NCBI RefSeq assembly: GCF_040581485.1
Contig: NC_090132.1
Span: 6,521,001 to 6,585,000 of the forward strand
Direction: 5' to 3'
Origin: Linepithema humile
Taxonomy: Eukaryota; Arthropoda; Insecta; Hymenoptera; Formicidae
DNA: 64,000 bases
The notes under the pieces were generated by a model, which did not search any database, was not told the origin of the DNA, and saw nothing but the letters and a program-made list of their open reading frames with translations. The number at the start of each line of letters is the position of its first letter. Position 1 is the first letter of the stretch. A program made the position numbers and the translations under genes. Shown here one piece after another: positions 33,801 to 44,370 of the stretch.

Positions 33801-36800
33801 AGATTGTCTATACATGTTTTAGTCCGATATCTTGATTTGACCAACAATTGGGATAATTCTGAGAAAGCTAGGAAAAGGAGTTGGGAAACATACGTAGTGT
33901 TCCAGACATGAAAGTATGAACAAAACAAAACGTCAATTTCCATTCACGCGTATACTGTGCTCACACGCGCGCAATTCGCGCACCCACGTGTTACTGCTTG
34001 AATTTTATGCGTCTTTTATTATTTTTTTTCTTTGCCACGGGAGAAAGCGCAGAGCGACACCTTTTCCCGTGTAATTAAGCTCGCAGAAGGCCAGGTGAGG
34101 CGCCCGGCATGCGATATCTCGTTCATTCATGATCTGTCGTTGAAATCACTCAAGCGTGTGATGCGTTGACCATCATGAGTACTTCAGCATTTTTATTGTT
34201 CATATTATCTTAACGCTTTTTTTGTATTAGTATACTGATGACTTTATAAGCAGTTTGTTCTCATAATATCTTTATAAAAAAAGAATAGTTAAAGAAAGAA
34301 AAAGAAAATTGCGGAAACTGATACCACATATGTAAAATTGCGCATACAGCATTTCTATACGTGATAAAATAATAATATTAGAATTTTTTTGATGCTACAT
34401 CCCGTAGAAATGCAATTCAAGTAACATCGAGATAGACGTGAATGCTAGAAGATTGGCGTATGTCGTGAATTTCGTTATGCAAAGGAGAAGAGTTTCCCGA
34501 TAGGAATTAGAGGCTCGAGTCAAGATCAGTGAAAACGCTAATTACCGCGGAGAAATCATTAATTATGTCGTTGCCGCTCGCCTCTCCCTTTTTTTCTTAC
34601 GTGACTCCGTTTCTGTCTAGTTTCCTCTCCTTCCCCTCGTCGCTCGACGTTTACCACCACGTCCTTATGTCTCTCGCTTGCATTCTTCCGCGATGCTAAC
34701 TATGTGAAGTACTCCCACGACACAAGAATGCTGCTTCAAGATCACGGACTTATGGTCGTGCACAGTCGACGACTCTCTTAATTATTCCCAACGTTTTCCT
34801 CTTTGCTTCCACCTTCGCGGGCTTCCCTCGCTGTTGTTCAAGATGAATTATCAGAACATCTACGAATACAGTTATTTGCAAAATAAAATGAAGATACTGA
34901 AGATAGATAATATACAGAATTCTTCTAACGCGAATTTCTTCTAATGCAAATGCAGAGCTTTACAGATTCATTTCAAGATAAACAAATAACTTTCATTAAA
35001 GTGTTTTTATCAAACATTTTATTGAAGAATTTTTATTAAGAGTCTATCCTTATTTTCGAGGGTCAAACGCGCGGTGACTACTAATTGCGTGATAAACGAA
35101 TACAATATCTAGCTTGCGGTACTAAAGTAACTTAATGAACAATGCTCTGCGGCTCGCTTTTAATGTGTGTCCAAATGCGAGGTCGTCGTCTCGCGAATTC
35201 GCAGGCAGTGAAATCTTCAGAGCGAAAGCGATTATGTTTATGTGCGGTGGAAATTTAAGAAAGAAAAGCATGAGAAGCGTGTTCGCTTAGCTGTCACCGT
35301 TATCTCGCGCCGCGGATCGTGCCGCCGTAATACAGTGACTTTCAAATAACATACCGCACAGAGATCCAACGCGTCGTGTCACACTTCTTTTCGAGGTGAC
35401 CGGTGATTAATTTAATATTAGCATAGCGTTATCTTCCTCGTGCATGAAATCCATTTCTTACATATGCTAAATTTCTTTTCTATTGTGTCGCTTATATTTC
35501 TTCCTTTCCTAACTGCTTCCAACTAGATGTGGATTTATCTGTTTTATCGTGTGAATGTTAAAGAATATTTAACTAACACAATTTTATATCTTTTCTCCGC
35601 ATGAGAAGCTCGTTTCTTATTACGAGAATAAAGCAAATTCCTCTTGTGCCAGTTTTTTTTTCACCTTTTTTATAAATTTGTTTTAACGTTTATGGAATTA
35701 AGTTTTTCATCGTACAAATGTTGAAAAGTGGTTTATCACACTGTAGCTATTTAATTTTATCTAAGTGACGTTTTCCTTTCGTCGGTCTTTGCTGTTTTCC
35801 TGGTTATTGAAGCGTATGTTAAAAACGAGCAGTTTACAAATGGGACCGCGCCTACCATCGTGCTGATTTACCACGGTGAAATCTAGGATAATATCGATCG
35901 TGTGGAAGACCGTGAATTAGAATGATATCGAGATGATCGTTGTTCGAGTTTTTGCGAATACAAAGTCTGGATTTCAGCGAAAGTCGGTAAAATTAATAAA
36001 ATTGGCAGATTAATTTCTTCTGCTAATGAATCATGTAGCGATTTTTCATAAATATTTTGTCTGTTATACTGGGCATCAATCGTAAAATACGATGCCTGGA
36101 TATATCTGTACCATTATATAATACAACGATCGAGTCGATGAGATGGAAGTTGATTGAGCATGCTTTGTTTCGCGATCATTTCGTTTCGCTCGTTCTCTTG
36201 CATCACTTGCTTAAGAGCCTGGTGTATCCTGAATCCGTGTGCACAATTGACGATACACTTGAAAAGGGGTCGTTTTCTCGTTCCTCTTGAGCAGCTGTGT
36301 GCGCCTCCATCTCTTCCTTCTTTTCCTGCCGCTTCTTTTTTCTCCTTCTTTTTTCCCTCAATGACTCAAGTCCGCTGAGCGAGGCTCACTAATGCCGTCG
36401 TACTGCAAGTTGAAAAAAATTTCCGCTTGCAAAACTCGTATCGCTTCCGCACTTTGCGATAGCTTCGCCGCTCGCCATTAAGCTCGCGAGAGCACGGCAT
36501 TTCGCGGAAATTTATAAGTGGACAATAGAAATTTCAGGAAGCTAGTTCAATCGATAAATGATAGGTGAAAGATTCTGTATCAATACTGGATGTATTGTTA
36601 TAAATGCGATTGTTATTATGCGATGTAAGATAAAAAAATATTTATAAACTACAAATTTTTTCGTAATATTATTCCTTTGACATAAAATATTAGGATGATA
36701 AATCTCTCTTTCTTTTTTCGATCGCGGTCATTATCGCATCAATACTATAATTCTAATATCGCCCTAATATCGTAATAATAATATATGAAAATCGGGTTTA

Positions 36801-37012
36801 AACTCGATGTCGATGAATGTTTGAATATTAAAAGGTCAGTGGTGGGGTTGTTTTCGTCGCGCTTAGCGTGCGTGAGCTATATCTTCCCTCTCTCTTTCTC
36901 TTTCTTCTTCTCTTTTGCGCTATGTATCAGTGTACACATCCTATTTCCTCTATTCTTGAAAATCGGTATCGGCGCGATTTTGTCCTTGGTATGTTTAGTG
37001 TCCTCTTATGGC
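30841..37012. other. Intergenic or intronic DNA, no gene recognised
   Basis: AT-rich, with moderately GC-rich patches at 32.2-32.6, 33.1-33.5, 34.5-34.8, 35.1-35.4 and 36.1-36.5 kb. Open frames there (for example 33109-33507, minus) lack domains or splice context. Pyrimidine-rich tracts (CTCTCT, TTTTCTCC) are frequent. Confidence 0.45.
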
Positions 37013-37034
37013 CGCGCGCGCGCGCGCGCGCGCG
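37013..37034. repeat. (CG)11 dinucleotide run
   Basis: Uninterrupted alternating CG for 22 bp, a strong Z-DNA-forming sequence, rare in an AT-rich genome. It directly abuts the left end of the fold-back element at 37035. Confidence 0.95.
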
Positions 37035-37645
37035 GTTTATGCTTCGGTCTTAATCTTAATCTTAAGAGTTGATAACGTAGAATGCCATAAAGGCGTTTAT
37101 ACTTCCCTAGTCTTAATCTTAGTCTTAATCTTAATCTTGGAAAGATTCCATCTTTTAACTTTAGTCCCTAATATCCTAAGGCCGGGCCAATGAGGTAAGT
37201 CTGACGTCCGACGCAGCACGAAACCGCGCGAAATAATGGTTTTCGATCCGTGTATATTTAAAAAATTGTTCCTGATCGTATTCAGCATATCTTTCATTAA
37301 AGAAAAGAAATGACCAGTTTTGTGTCTTTTTCGATTCAGTGGCCGAACAGCGTATCTCCGTGGTTTTCTTTTATTTTTTTTTCAATTTCTTAATAATACA
37401 CATGCTGCATAGGCACTTGATAACAAAAGTGCCATTCCAAACATTAAAGTTTTTTGCCGCTGACGATTCATTTTAACATTCACTATAATTTGCAACACCG
37501 GGATCTATTACAATTTGTGGTTAGGTTAGGTTAGGTTTTGTTACATTTGCACATGCGTAGTCCGAATTTCCAGGGAAGCATAAACGAGTCCTTAAGATTA
37601 AGTTAAGACTAAGACTAAGATTAAGATTAAGACCGAAGCATAAAC
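37035..37645. repeat. Nested fold-back element with TTAATC-type hexamers
   Basis: Outer arms 37035-37064 and 37616-37645 are perfect 30-bp reverse complements (GTTTATGCTTCGGTCTTAAT then TTAATC hexamers). Inner arms 37094-37108 and 37572-37586 match in 14 of 15. The interior holds three TTAGG units (37519-37535). The nested A-B...B'-A' order suggests a non-autonomous element grown by duplication of its end. Confidence 0.8.
37519..37535 (+). repeat. Short (TTAGG)3 tract, insect telomere-type motif
   Basis: GG followed by three TTAGG units inside the fold-back element. TTAGG is the ancestral insect telomere repeat; here it is far too short to be a telomere and is probably part of the mobile element. 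Confidence 0.85.
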
Positions 37646-37841
37646 TAGCCATTATTATTCGCACGGCGGCACTTGTACGGGGCAAATCGCTTGATGTCGC
37701 ATTATTCCCATTATTTCTACCACCTTAACTACTTCTATACTACATCTTTACTATTCCCTTATCGTAATTATCATTTCAAAATCGCTTCCGCGGTAAAATA
37801 TGATATTTTATATTTATTTCTCTTTTCTTTGTTTCTTTCAG

Positions 37842-38032
37842 AGTGTCGAATGTACCTGTGCGACGATATCCGAGTATTATCTTTGTCCTAATATGGCAAA
37901 GAACGCGTCGGGAGTGCCGTGCAAAATATCACGCGATTATAATCAATCGGGTTTTCGCGAGTGAATTGTGTTTCCATACTGAGAGGCGGAGGAGGCTCAG
38001 GATGGGCATCGGGCACCGGTGGAGCAACTTTG
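37842..38032 (+). other. Candidate plus-strand exon, open throughout
   Basis: A strong acceptor (TTTTCTTTGTTTCTTTCAG ending at 37841) precedes, and GAG|GTATTT follows. One frame stays open for the full length and its only ATG gives MGIGHRWSNFE at the end (phase 0). The product is not recognised; it may be a 5' UTR exon with a late start codon. Confidence 0.3.
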
Positions 38033-38280
38033 AGGTATTTATCGTTTTATTTATTACCTATTATTTGCAAAATGTTGTATAACGAATATTTGAAATATTC
38101 AATAATTTAATATTTATGATTATTAATTTTTTATTATTATTTCAAAGAGTTAAATTGTTGATAATTCTTTTATTAGCTACTTGTAGGCGAATAAAAGACT
38201 GAATGTGCACAATTATTTTTCGAATGCTGATTAGTTTAAACACTGCTATAATCTGGATATTTTTTTTTGTATTTTTGCAG

Positions 38281-38319
38281 AACTGCAGAGCAACAACTCC
38301 GCTGCTGCGCATCATGCCG
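38281..38319 (+). other. Candidate 39-bp micro-exon
   Basis: Bordered by TTTTTTTTGTATTTTTGCAG and CCG|GTGAGT, both near consensus. Read in phase from the exon at 37842-38032 it encodes NCRATTPLLRIMP and adds exactly 13 codons. Alternatively its ATGCCG could itself be a start codon just before the splice. No protein match known to me. Confidence 0.35.
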
Positions 38320-38351
38320 GTGAGTTGATCCAATTTTTTATTTCAATATTG

Positions 38352-38604
38352 TTAAGATAATGGATTTAAAAATATATACTCTCGTGTAACACAAAATGTG
38401 GACCATACAATATTAATATTATTTAAAAGTTTTATTTCTGTACATTTTTCAAGTATTTTAAATTGTGCAGGCATTAATTTCTCGAAGAACAAATTTATTA
38501 TTTTGCTAAATTTGTTTCTTAACGCATTGTGCACATTTTTGTCTGTCAATATGAATATTATGCAAAAATAAAATTTACATTATTTCATAAATCCATTATC
38601 TTAA
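38352..38604. repeat. MITE-like element flanked by TTAA, 253 bp
   Basis: Perfect 17-bp terminal inverted repeats at 38352-38368 and 38588-38604. The outermost four bases are TTAA at both ends, the target site duplicated by piggyBac-type transposases. The inner 13 bp (GATAATGGATTTA) do not start with the CCY usual in that family, so the family is uncertain. It has no ORF and sits just after the micro-exon candidate. Confidence 0.65.
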
Positions 38605-38779
38605 AATGGGTATTATTTATGGGTGAGATTTATATACCATCTTGTATTAATCTCGCAATATTATTATGATGATTTTGGCAAAGTAATACAATCACTCTCG
38701 CAATTTGCAACAGTATGTTAACGAAGCTCAAGCGTGCGTCGTGTGCGCGTAGGTTGTTATAATAAAGGGTAATCAAGGT

Positions 38780-39130
38780 GGAGGAATGTCGAGGCATCTG
38801 TGATGATTATGATCCGCGGGGCCGAGGGTGGGGAGGCGGCAGCTGAGGACCGCGTTTATCTGGTGCCGTATCGCGACGAGGGGGAAAGCAGCAACGAATA
38901 AGTAAGGAGGTAGTCAGGTAATGATGCGCGAGCGAGAACAGGAGGAGCGGAGTGTATCCGTGCCGTGTACATTGGTGTGTACGAGCGAACGGGATAAGGA
39001 CGAGCGGATAGAAAATATGGCCATGATATTTACTAACTCGGCCTCCGCGTGAAAGTGTTCACTCTTCGCTTTGTACCCCGCACGAAGGAACGTGCGCGAA
39101 CGATCCCATGTAACGGGTGTTGCGATCGAT
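38780..39130 (+). promoter_or_regulatory. CpG-rich islet with short ORF and splice donors
   Basis: GC-rich block with CpGs. A 32-codon ORF (38803-38901) begins MIMIRGAEGGEAAAEDRVYL; its stop codon overlaps the last bases before a donor AATAA|GTAAGG at 38902. A second donor GTCAG|GTAATG follows at about 38918. Could be an alternative first exon of a plus-strand gene; not recognised. Confidence 0.3.
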
Positions 39131-40030
39131 TGATTGAGACGGGGTCACACGTGTAATTTTGTAGAATAATTCGATGCGAAAATCATGGTTAACGATTGAC
39201 ATTAACTATATATATTTTGATTAATTGATAAGTGTTCATTAAGTAATTTTCCGGATTTTTATTATGTTTTATTGTCTTGGAATCTCCTTACTTTTATATT
39301 ATTCTTATAAATAATTGAAATAATCTCGATTCTTTTTGGAAGATCTTATATCTTTACTATCTTTAATCGTAGCAGCACAGACTAAAAAGGACAGATTGCT
39401 CCTATCAAGTATAAATAACATCTGACAGACCTACTGTACATTTTTATTTATTACTTTCAACAAAACATACTCGGAAAGTCTTCTAAGTTCTTTCTCAATT
39501 TCATTTTTATAAAAAAAATTAAAAAATTTTCAAACAATTCAATATTGTTGGATGTATGTTTTCGGAAAATTTAGACTTTGAATAAAATAATGGTGTAATT
39601 AGCAATAAAAAAATTCGTAAGATTTTGCTAAACATTGCTGAAGGAAAAATTAATTTTTTTCAAAAATGCATACTTGTCTATTGCAAAGATTAAGAAATAC
39701 AGAAGATTAGATTTTTTTGCCTTTTAATGTAACCAACGTATATGACCTACTTCTAAGAAACAACAGGTTTCAATTTCACGTCAAAAGATTTTAATCTTGA
39801 ATGAGATATACAGATCACAATGAAGGCTTTTGTCTAGAGTTACGATAAGTATCGAAGTATGTCATTGCTTTATGATTTATGTGCAAAGTTGCGAATTGAC
39901 AATTTATTTCTGTTTTTATTTATAACTCGAGGATGTAAAACTGGATTTCTGTTTCGGATGGTAATGTTTGGGATTGATAATCGATGATCGTGTGACAGGT
40001 GAATGTTGGGAAATTGACCGGCGAAAACTG
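39131..40030. other. AT-rich stretch, nothing seen
   Basis: No open frame, repeat or splice context that I can support. Confidence 0.5.
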
Positions 40031-40625
40031 ATAATGTGCGCGATATCGAAAAGTATGTTGTTTCGTGCTTTCCGGTGGCACTTTGCGAAGAAGGGCATCG
40101 CGAACGGAGAGAAGGGGCCGCGAGGTGGTACGGACACCTTTCTCGCGCGCGGCGCTCACCGTGGAATGGCAAAAAAGAGAGGAGGCCTGTGACGTCACGC
40201 GACTCGCGCGGCAGTGCCGCTAGCCTCTCACTTGGTTGCCGACGTTCGGCCCGTCCGGTTCATCGCGTTTGTTCGTTTCGTTCACCTCTTCTCGACTCCA
40301 TTCGACGAATTCCTCCAATTCCTCCGCTGCATTCTCTCGGTTTTTCGTAATCTCAAAAAAAGGAAAAGAAAACCACACAGTTCGACATTTGATTCGGCGG
40401 TGACCGGCGATTGTGGCAGTAATTTCGTGTTCGCACGCGAAATACAAGTGTCCACGAAAACGACGATTGTGCGATTATACCGGTACATGGTGACACGAAT
40501 ACACGGGATAATCTGCGAGTTCCGTTCCACGTCGCGTTTGGTGCTAAAGAATTTTGTATTTTCATTTCTTTGTTGTGCCATGACGTCCTGGATATGATAC
40601 CGGATGGATTAAGCCGCTCTTGGAA
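40031..40625 (+). promoter_or_regulatory. CpG-rich islet: candidate promoter and first exon of a plus-strand gene
   Basis: The block holds a full CRE (40190-40197), then about 400 bases of 5'-UTR-like sequence with several short upstream ORFs, ending at the donor CTTGGAA|GTAAGTG (40626). The last ATG (40594) opens a frame still open at the donor (MIPDGLSRSW, phase 2), so coding could start here. The gene is not recognised and its next exon was not found. Confidence 0.45.
40190..40197. promoter_or_regulatory. Full palindromic CRE, TGACGTCA
   Basis: Exact CRE in the 40.2-kb CpG-rich islet, about 430 bases before the consensus splice donor at 40626, a plausible position for a promoter element. 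Confidence 0.5.
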
Positions 40626-41969
40626 GTAAGTGCTCTTGATTTTTTTCATTGCACTACTTTAAGTCGATAGATTGTTGCTCTTTGCTCTAATTGTAGAACA
40701 TATTAGGGTTTCATCGAAGGTTTGTTATCTTCAGTCTTGAGAATGTTTCTTTTTCGAGCGCTGCGGAGCAATGACTGATACGCACAAAACATCTTGGAGG
40801 ATTGATATTTTAATTATTTTAATATATATCTTATTATTGTTGTTATTGTAGATCTACAATATATATATATATTATATATTTATTATTTAAAACTAAAGTT
40901 TTCTTGCAAATCAAGACGCCAATGAAATATGTCTACAATGAATTGTTGTCAATGCTCCATTTAAATGCCGGAAAACTGTTTTATATACATTATATTTAAA
41001 TGTCGTTTTATAAAATTTAAAAATCTTTGAAAATTCTGTTTATTATTTATGTGAGTTATTATTTAATTATTATCGCGATTATTTGGTTATTAATACTTAC
41101 TCAAATTATAATTAATTATAAATTATCAATTTACCATACCATACAATTTGATAATACCTTAAGAATAATACGTAAACTAAAAATTATATGTAAATTTTTT
41201 ATGATACATACAAAAGAAACATTTGTAAGATTTATTGCATTAGTTTTCATATTCCATGACTGTCTTTTACAAACATACTACAATAATGCCACTGTTAACA
41301 GTAAATTGCTACTTGTCGCATGTAATTTATTCTGATCGGCATTAACAACATTTTATGCAGCTGTTCTAATTGTGTGAAATCTTTAGGTCGCGATTCGAAG
41401 TATAAGAGATGAATCGTGAAAAGATGATTATACTATACTTGACTTACTCTTCGCAAAATAATTTTTCAATTTTTGAACTTTTTCGGCCAAAGCAATTACG
41501 TACTGGTAAAAGCACCATTTATGTATGATTAAATCTTGCAGGTGTTTGATAGAACTATTATCACACGAATATTCATTTTCCGAGTGCTTCATTATCGAGA
41601 CTCATTATCTGAGAATGTTCAATTATCCAATTTACATTTTTTATCATGTAATTTTTCTACATTGAACAACAGTATCGTTTCATATTGCTTAGATTAAATT
41701 AATAATTGTATTTTGATGCTTTATTCCGGAGATGTAATAACTTTTTTATAAATGGGAAGTCGATAGAACGTACTTCGGAAAGAGTTTTATGTGTTATAAA
41801 GGTTATATATTGCTTGTTGATTAACGTTACTTCATAGTTTCTTATACTCGTATCTAATACACCAGTCGCCTAGACGAGTGTACAAGTCGATCATTAAATA
41901 ATGCTCTTGCCAGTCATTTTGTACAACATTCCTCGCGCCAGAGAAACGCGACTGCCTGTTCCTCTTTTG
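40626..41969. other. AT-rich DNA, probably intronic
   Basis: Follows the donor at 40626. Contains an (AT)n run at about 40858-40874 and an AT-rich hydrophobic frame (41027-41335) with no recognisable domain. Confidence 0.4.
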
Positions 41970-42209
41970 TACAGGGTGCCCTAAAAAGATGCATATCAAT
42001 GACAAGACCTTATTCTACGTAGAATTTACAGTTGACTCTTTTATAAACAAGAAGTTTTTGTCATTTTTTGATAAATGAACGTTATAGGAAAGTTACTATT
42101 GATTAACTATATTAATATAAAATAATTTTATATTAAACATATTGAAAATTGGATTATGAAAAACTAAAGCTCAACATTAAAGCTCAAATTATTTTAGAAC
42201 ATCCTATAT
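41970..42209. repeat. Degenerate mariner-like MITE, about 240 bp
   Basis: Left end CAGGGTGCCCTAAAA and right end TTTTAGAACATCCTA are inverted repeats matching in 11 of 15, each bordered outside by TA, the target duplication of the Tc1/mariner group. No transposase frame. Confidence 0.45.
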
Positions 42210-43920
42210 ATGGTAGCGGATTATCTCTGCGATTATAGCAATTTGAAAGGAACTTAACGGTTTATGGTAAAATCCAATTTCCGCATATCACGATTGAATA
42301 TAATAATTGCCTTTTGATGAAAAAAAAAACAAGAGAGGGGTGAAACATTGTGCGACTATTTTTTCTGAATAATTTTTCTCGAAACAAATGCGAGAAAGTG
42401 ACGAACCTTGATTGCACTTGGTAAATAAACGTAAAGAGTCGTAAATAAACTTTTAGCACAGTCGTTAAATTTGTGGATTATTATTTTTGTTCAAGAGATA
42501 TTGATTTTACATCAACTCATTCGGGTTCTTATCTTTTATTTATGATTCGGAGGCATGTATCAGTCGTAAAATTCTGCCGCAAAATTTTTAAAGATATAGG
42601 AAGTTATATTTTAAGCCAACTTTTATTGTTAATTCTACATTCTTCTTTCTGATAATTGACACGTCTGAAGGTTCAATATATCAAGCACGGATATATATCT
42701 GTTTCCGTCATTTCGGATCCAAGATTGTGAAACCGCGAGGGATCACGTAGGGAAACGTAATTGAAAACGCTCAGCTTTTTATCATCGCGACATAGATAAT
42801 CGTCGATCAGTGCCAGTTGGTGGCGAATCGCGAGAACATTTATGTAAGTAAGCTTCGTGCTCTGAAAGAGCGCGAATGCCCGCGGGATATCTCGCAAATA
42901 TCTTCGCAATCGCCTTTTCGCGGCGTGAATGGCTGACAGACCGCTCTCCTCGCTCTGTAGTATCCAGTATGTCCAGTTCCAGTAAATATCCCGACTTTTC
43001 TGCCCCCGTCAAGCGGACTAACCTCCGTAGTCGACGTCGTGATACGAATAAATTTCTCGTGGAACATAGAGCCCGGATTCTAAGTCGTGTTCCAGGAAAC
43101 GTGGCTATGTATAGTTCACGCAGGTACATATATAAACTCAATAATATCTATAAAAACGTCGTTTCATGGTAATAGATTCGCAGTCTGTTCTATTTGTGAT
43201 TGCTAAGTATAATTATCGCAAGTCTAAGTGTCTTTTTCTAAGCTAGATTGCACAAATATGTTGTTGAAATTATATGTTAATGACATTGATCAAAGAGCAT
43301 ATTGCTTCAAGTTATGGCCAATCACGATTGGCGAAATATTGGCGAGGATAAAGTTCGCATTATTTTTATACGCGTGCATTTTTTGCAAAAACAGTATGAC
43401 AGTATATATTTATATCAAGATGTTTTGTTTATATACTTATATACTATATATACTTTTATTTATCTTACATGGTTGCAAGACATTTAATCTTTTAGCTGCG
43501 AGATATAATATTTTTAAAAAATTAGCGACACTGATTATGGTTATTTATTATTTCTATATTAATCAGCATAAAATGTCGAGGTAATAAATTAACAAAGCGA
43601 AACCTTATTATTTACTTAGAATATAATTAAAGATACATCATGTATTTTTTTCAAAAACATTTTATTTTCAATAAATAAGAAATAGGTTGAATGTGTAAAA
43701 AATATATTTACGCAATGTTCTTGTATAAATCAGCATGAAAAAGTAGAGAAGATAACGTTTATTACATATATATGCATATTACAAAATTATTTAAAAAATT
43801 TGAACATTCCGATGCTATATACTTAAGTCATTTATTTTTTTTTACGAATTCATCGAATATTACGTTATAGTTATGAGTCAAAGGGGCGACTGACGGCAGA
43901 TGTATAATTTAGAATGTTTT
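42210..43920. other. No gene recognised; GC-richer islet at about 42.7-43.1 kb
   Basis: The islet gives overlapping open frames on both strands (for example 42782-43141, minus) with no domain or splice support. An AT-rich hydrophobic frame at 43228-43584 (plus) is probably a chance frame. Confidence 0.4.
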
Positions 43921-43932
43921 ATCAAGAATGGA

Positions 43933-43954
43933 GGGTGAGGGGGGGAGAGGCGGG
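43933..43954 (+). other. G-quadruplex-forming motif
   Basis: Four GGG tracts with loops TGA, G and AGAGGC, inside a purine-only stretch that runs into the CpG-rich islet at 43980-44360. Such motifs are common near promoters. Confidence 0.6.
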
Positions 43955-43979
43955 AAAAGGAGGTAGAAGGAGCTTAGCA

Positions 43980-44370
43980 ATTTCGCAGCCGTTCTCGTGA
44001 GCGAAATAGTCGGTCAGAACGAATTGTCGCCGATTGATCGCGCAGGCAAAACCGATTCGCATGAGTGACAAAGATTATATACCGCGGCACGTTGTTCCGT
44101 TCTTATTTATTGGATCGGAACGCTTTGGCGAAGCCCGATCGATCTGTTGCGATCGCGCGCGGGAGCAGAAACAAAAATGTGTGCCGATCGATTTGCATCG
44201 AAACTTCTTTTCTCTCGCGCGCGCCGACGAGCGATTTATTATCGCGCGGCGAATGTTCATTAGACGCGCGTTTCTTCTTGTCTTCGATCGGAGCTCATTA
44301 GTCCGTGAATATGAACACGTGATGGTCGGTCCTTTTGCGACGAGACTGATAGCGATTAATAAACGATGCT
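43980..44370. promoter_or_regulatory. CpG-rich islet
   Basis: Dense in GATCGCGCG-like motifs. Open frames on both strands without domain. A regulatory element or 5' exon is possible; no splice donor stands out. Confidence 0.25.

Noticed and set aside
36960..37060. Open frames through the (CG)n run
   Set aside because: Arg-Ala repeats come from the dinucleotide run itself.
37519..37535. TTAGG units as a chromosome end
   Set aside because: Only three units, internal to a fold-back element, with normal sequence on both sides.
42782..43172. Minus-strand 119-codon and plus-strand 98-codon frames
   Set aside because: Open on both strands in a GC-richer block, no domain and no splice borders.
43228..43584. 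118-codon hydrophobic plus-strand frame
   Set aside because: AT-rich codons alone give Ile/Phe/Tyr/Leu-rich translations; GTG start, no receptor motif visible.
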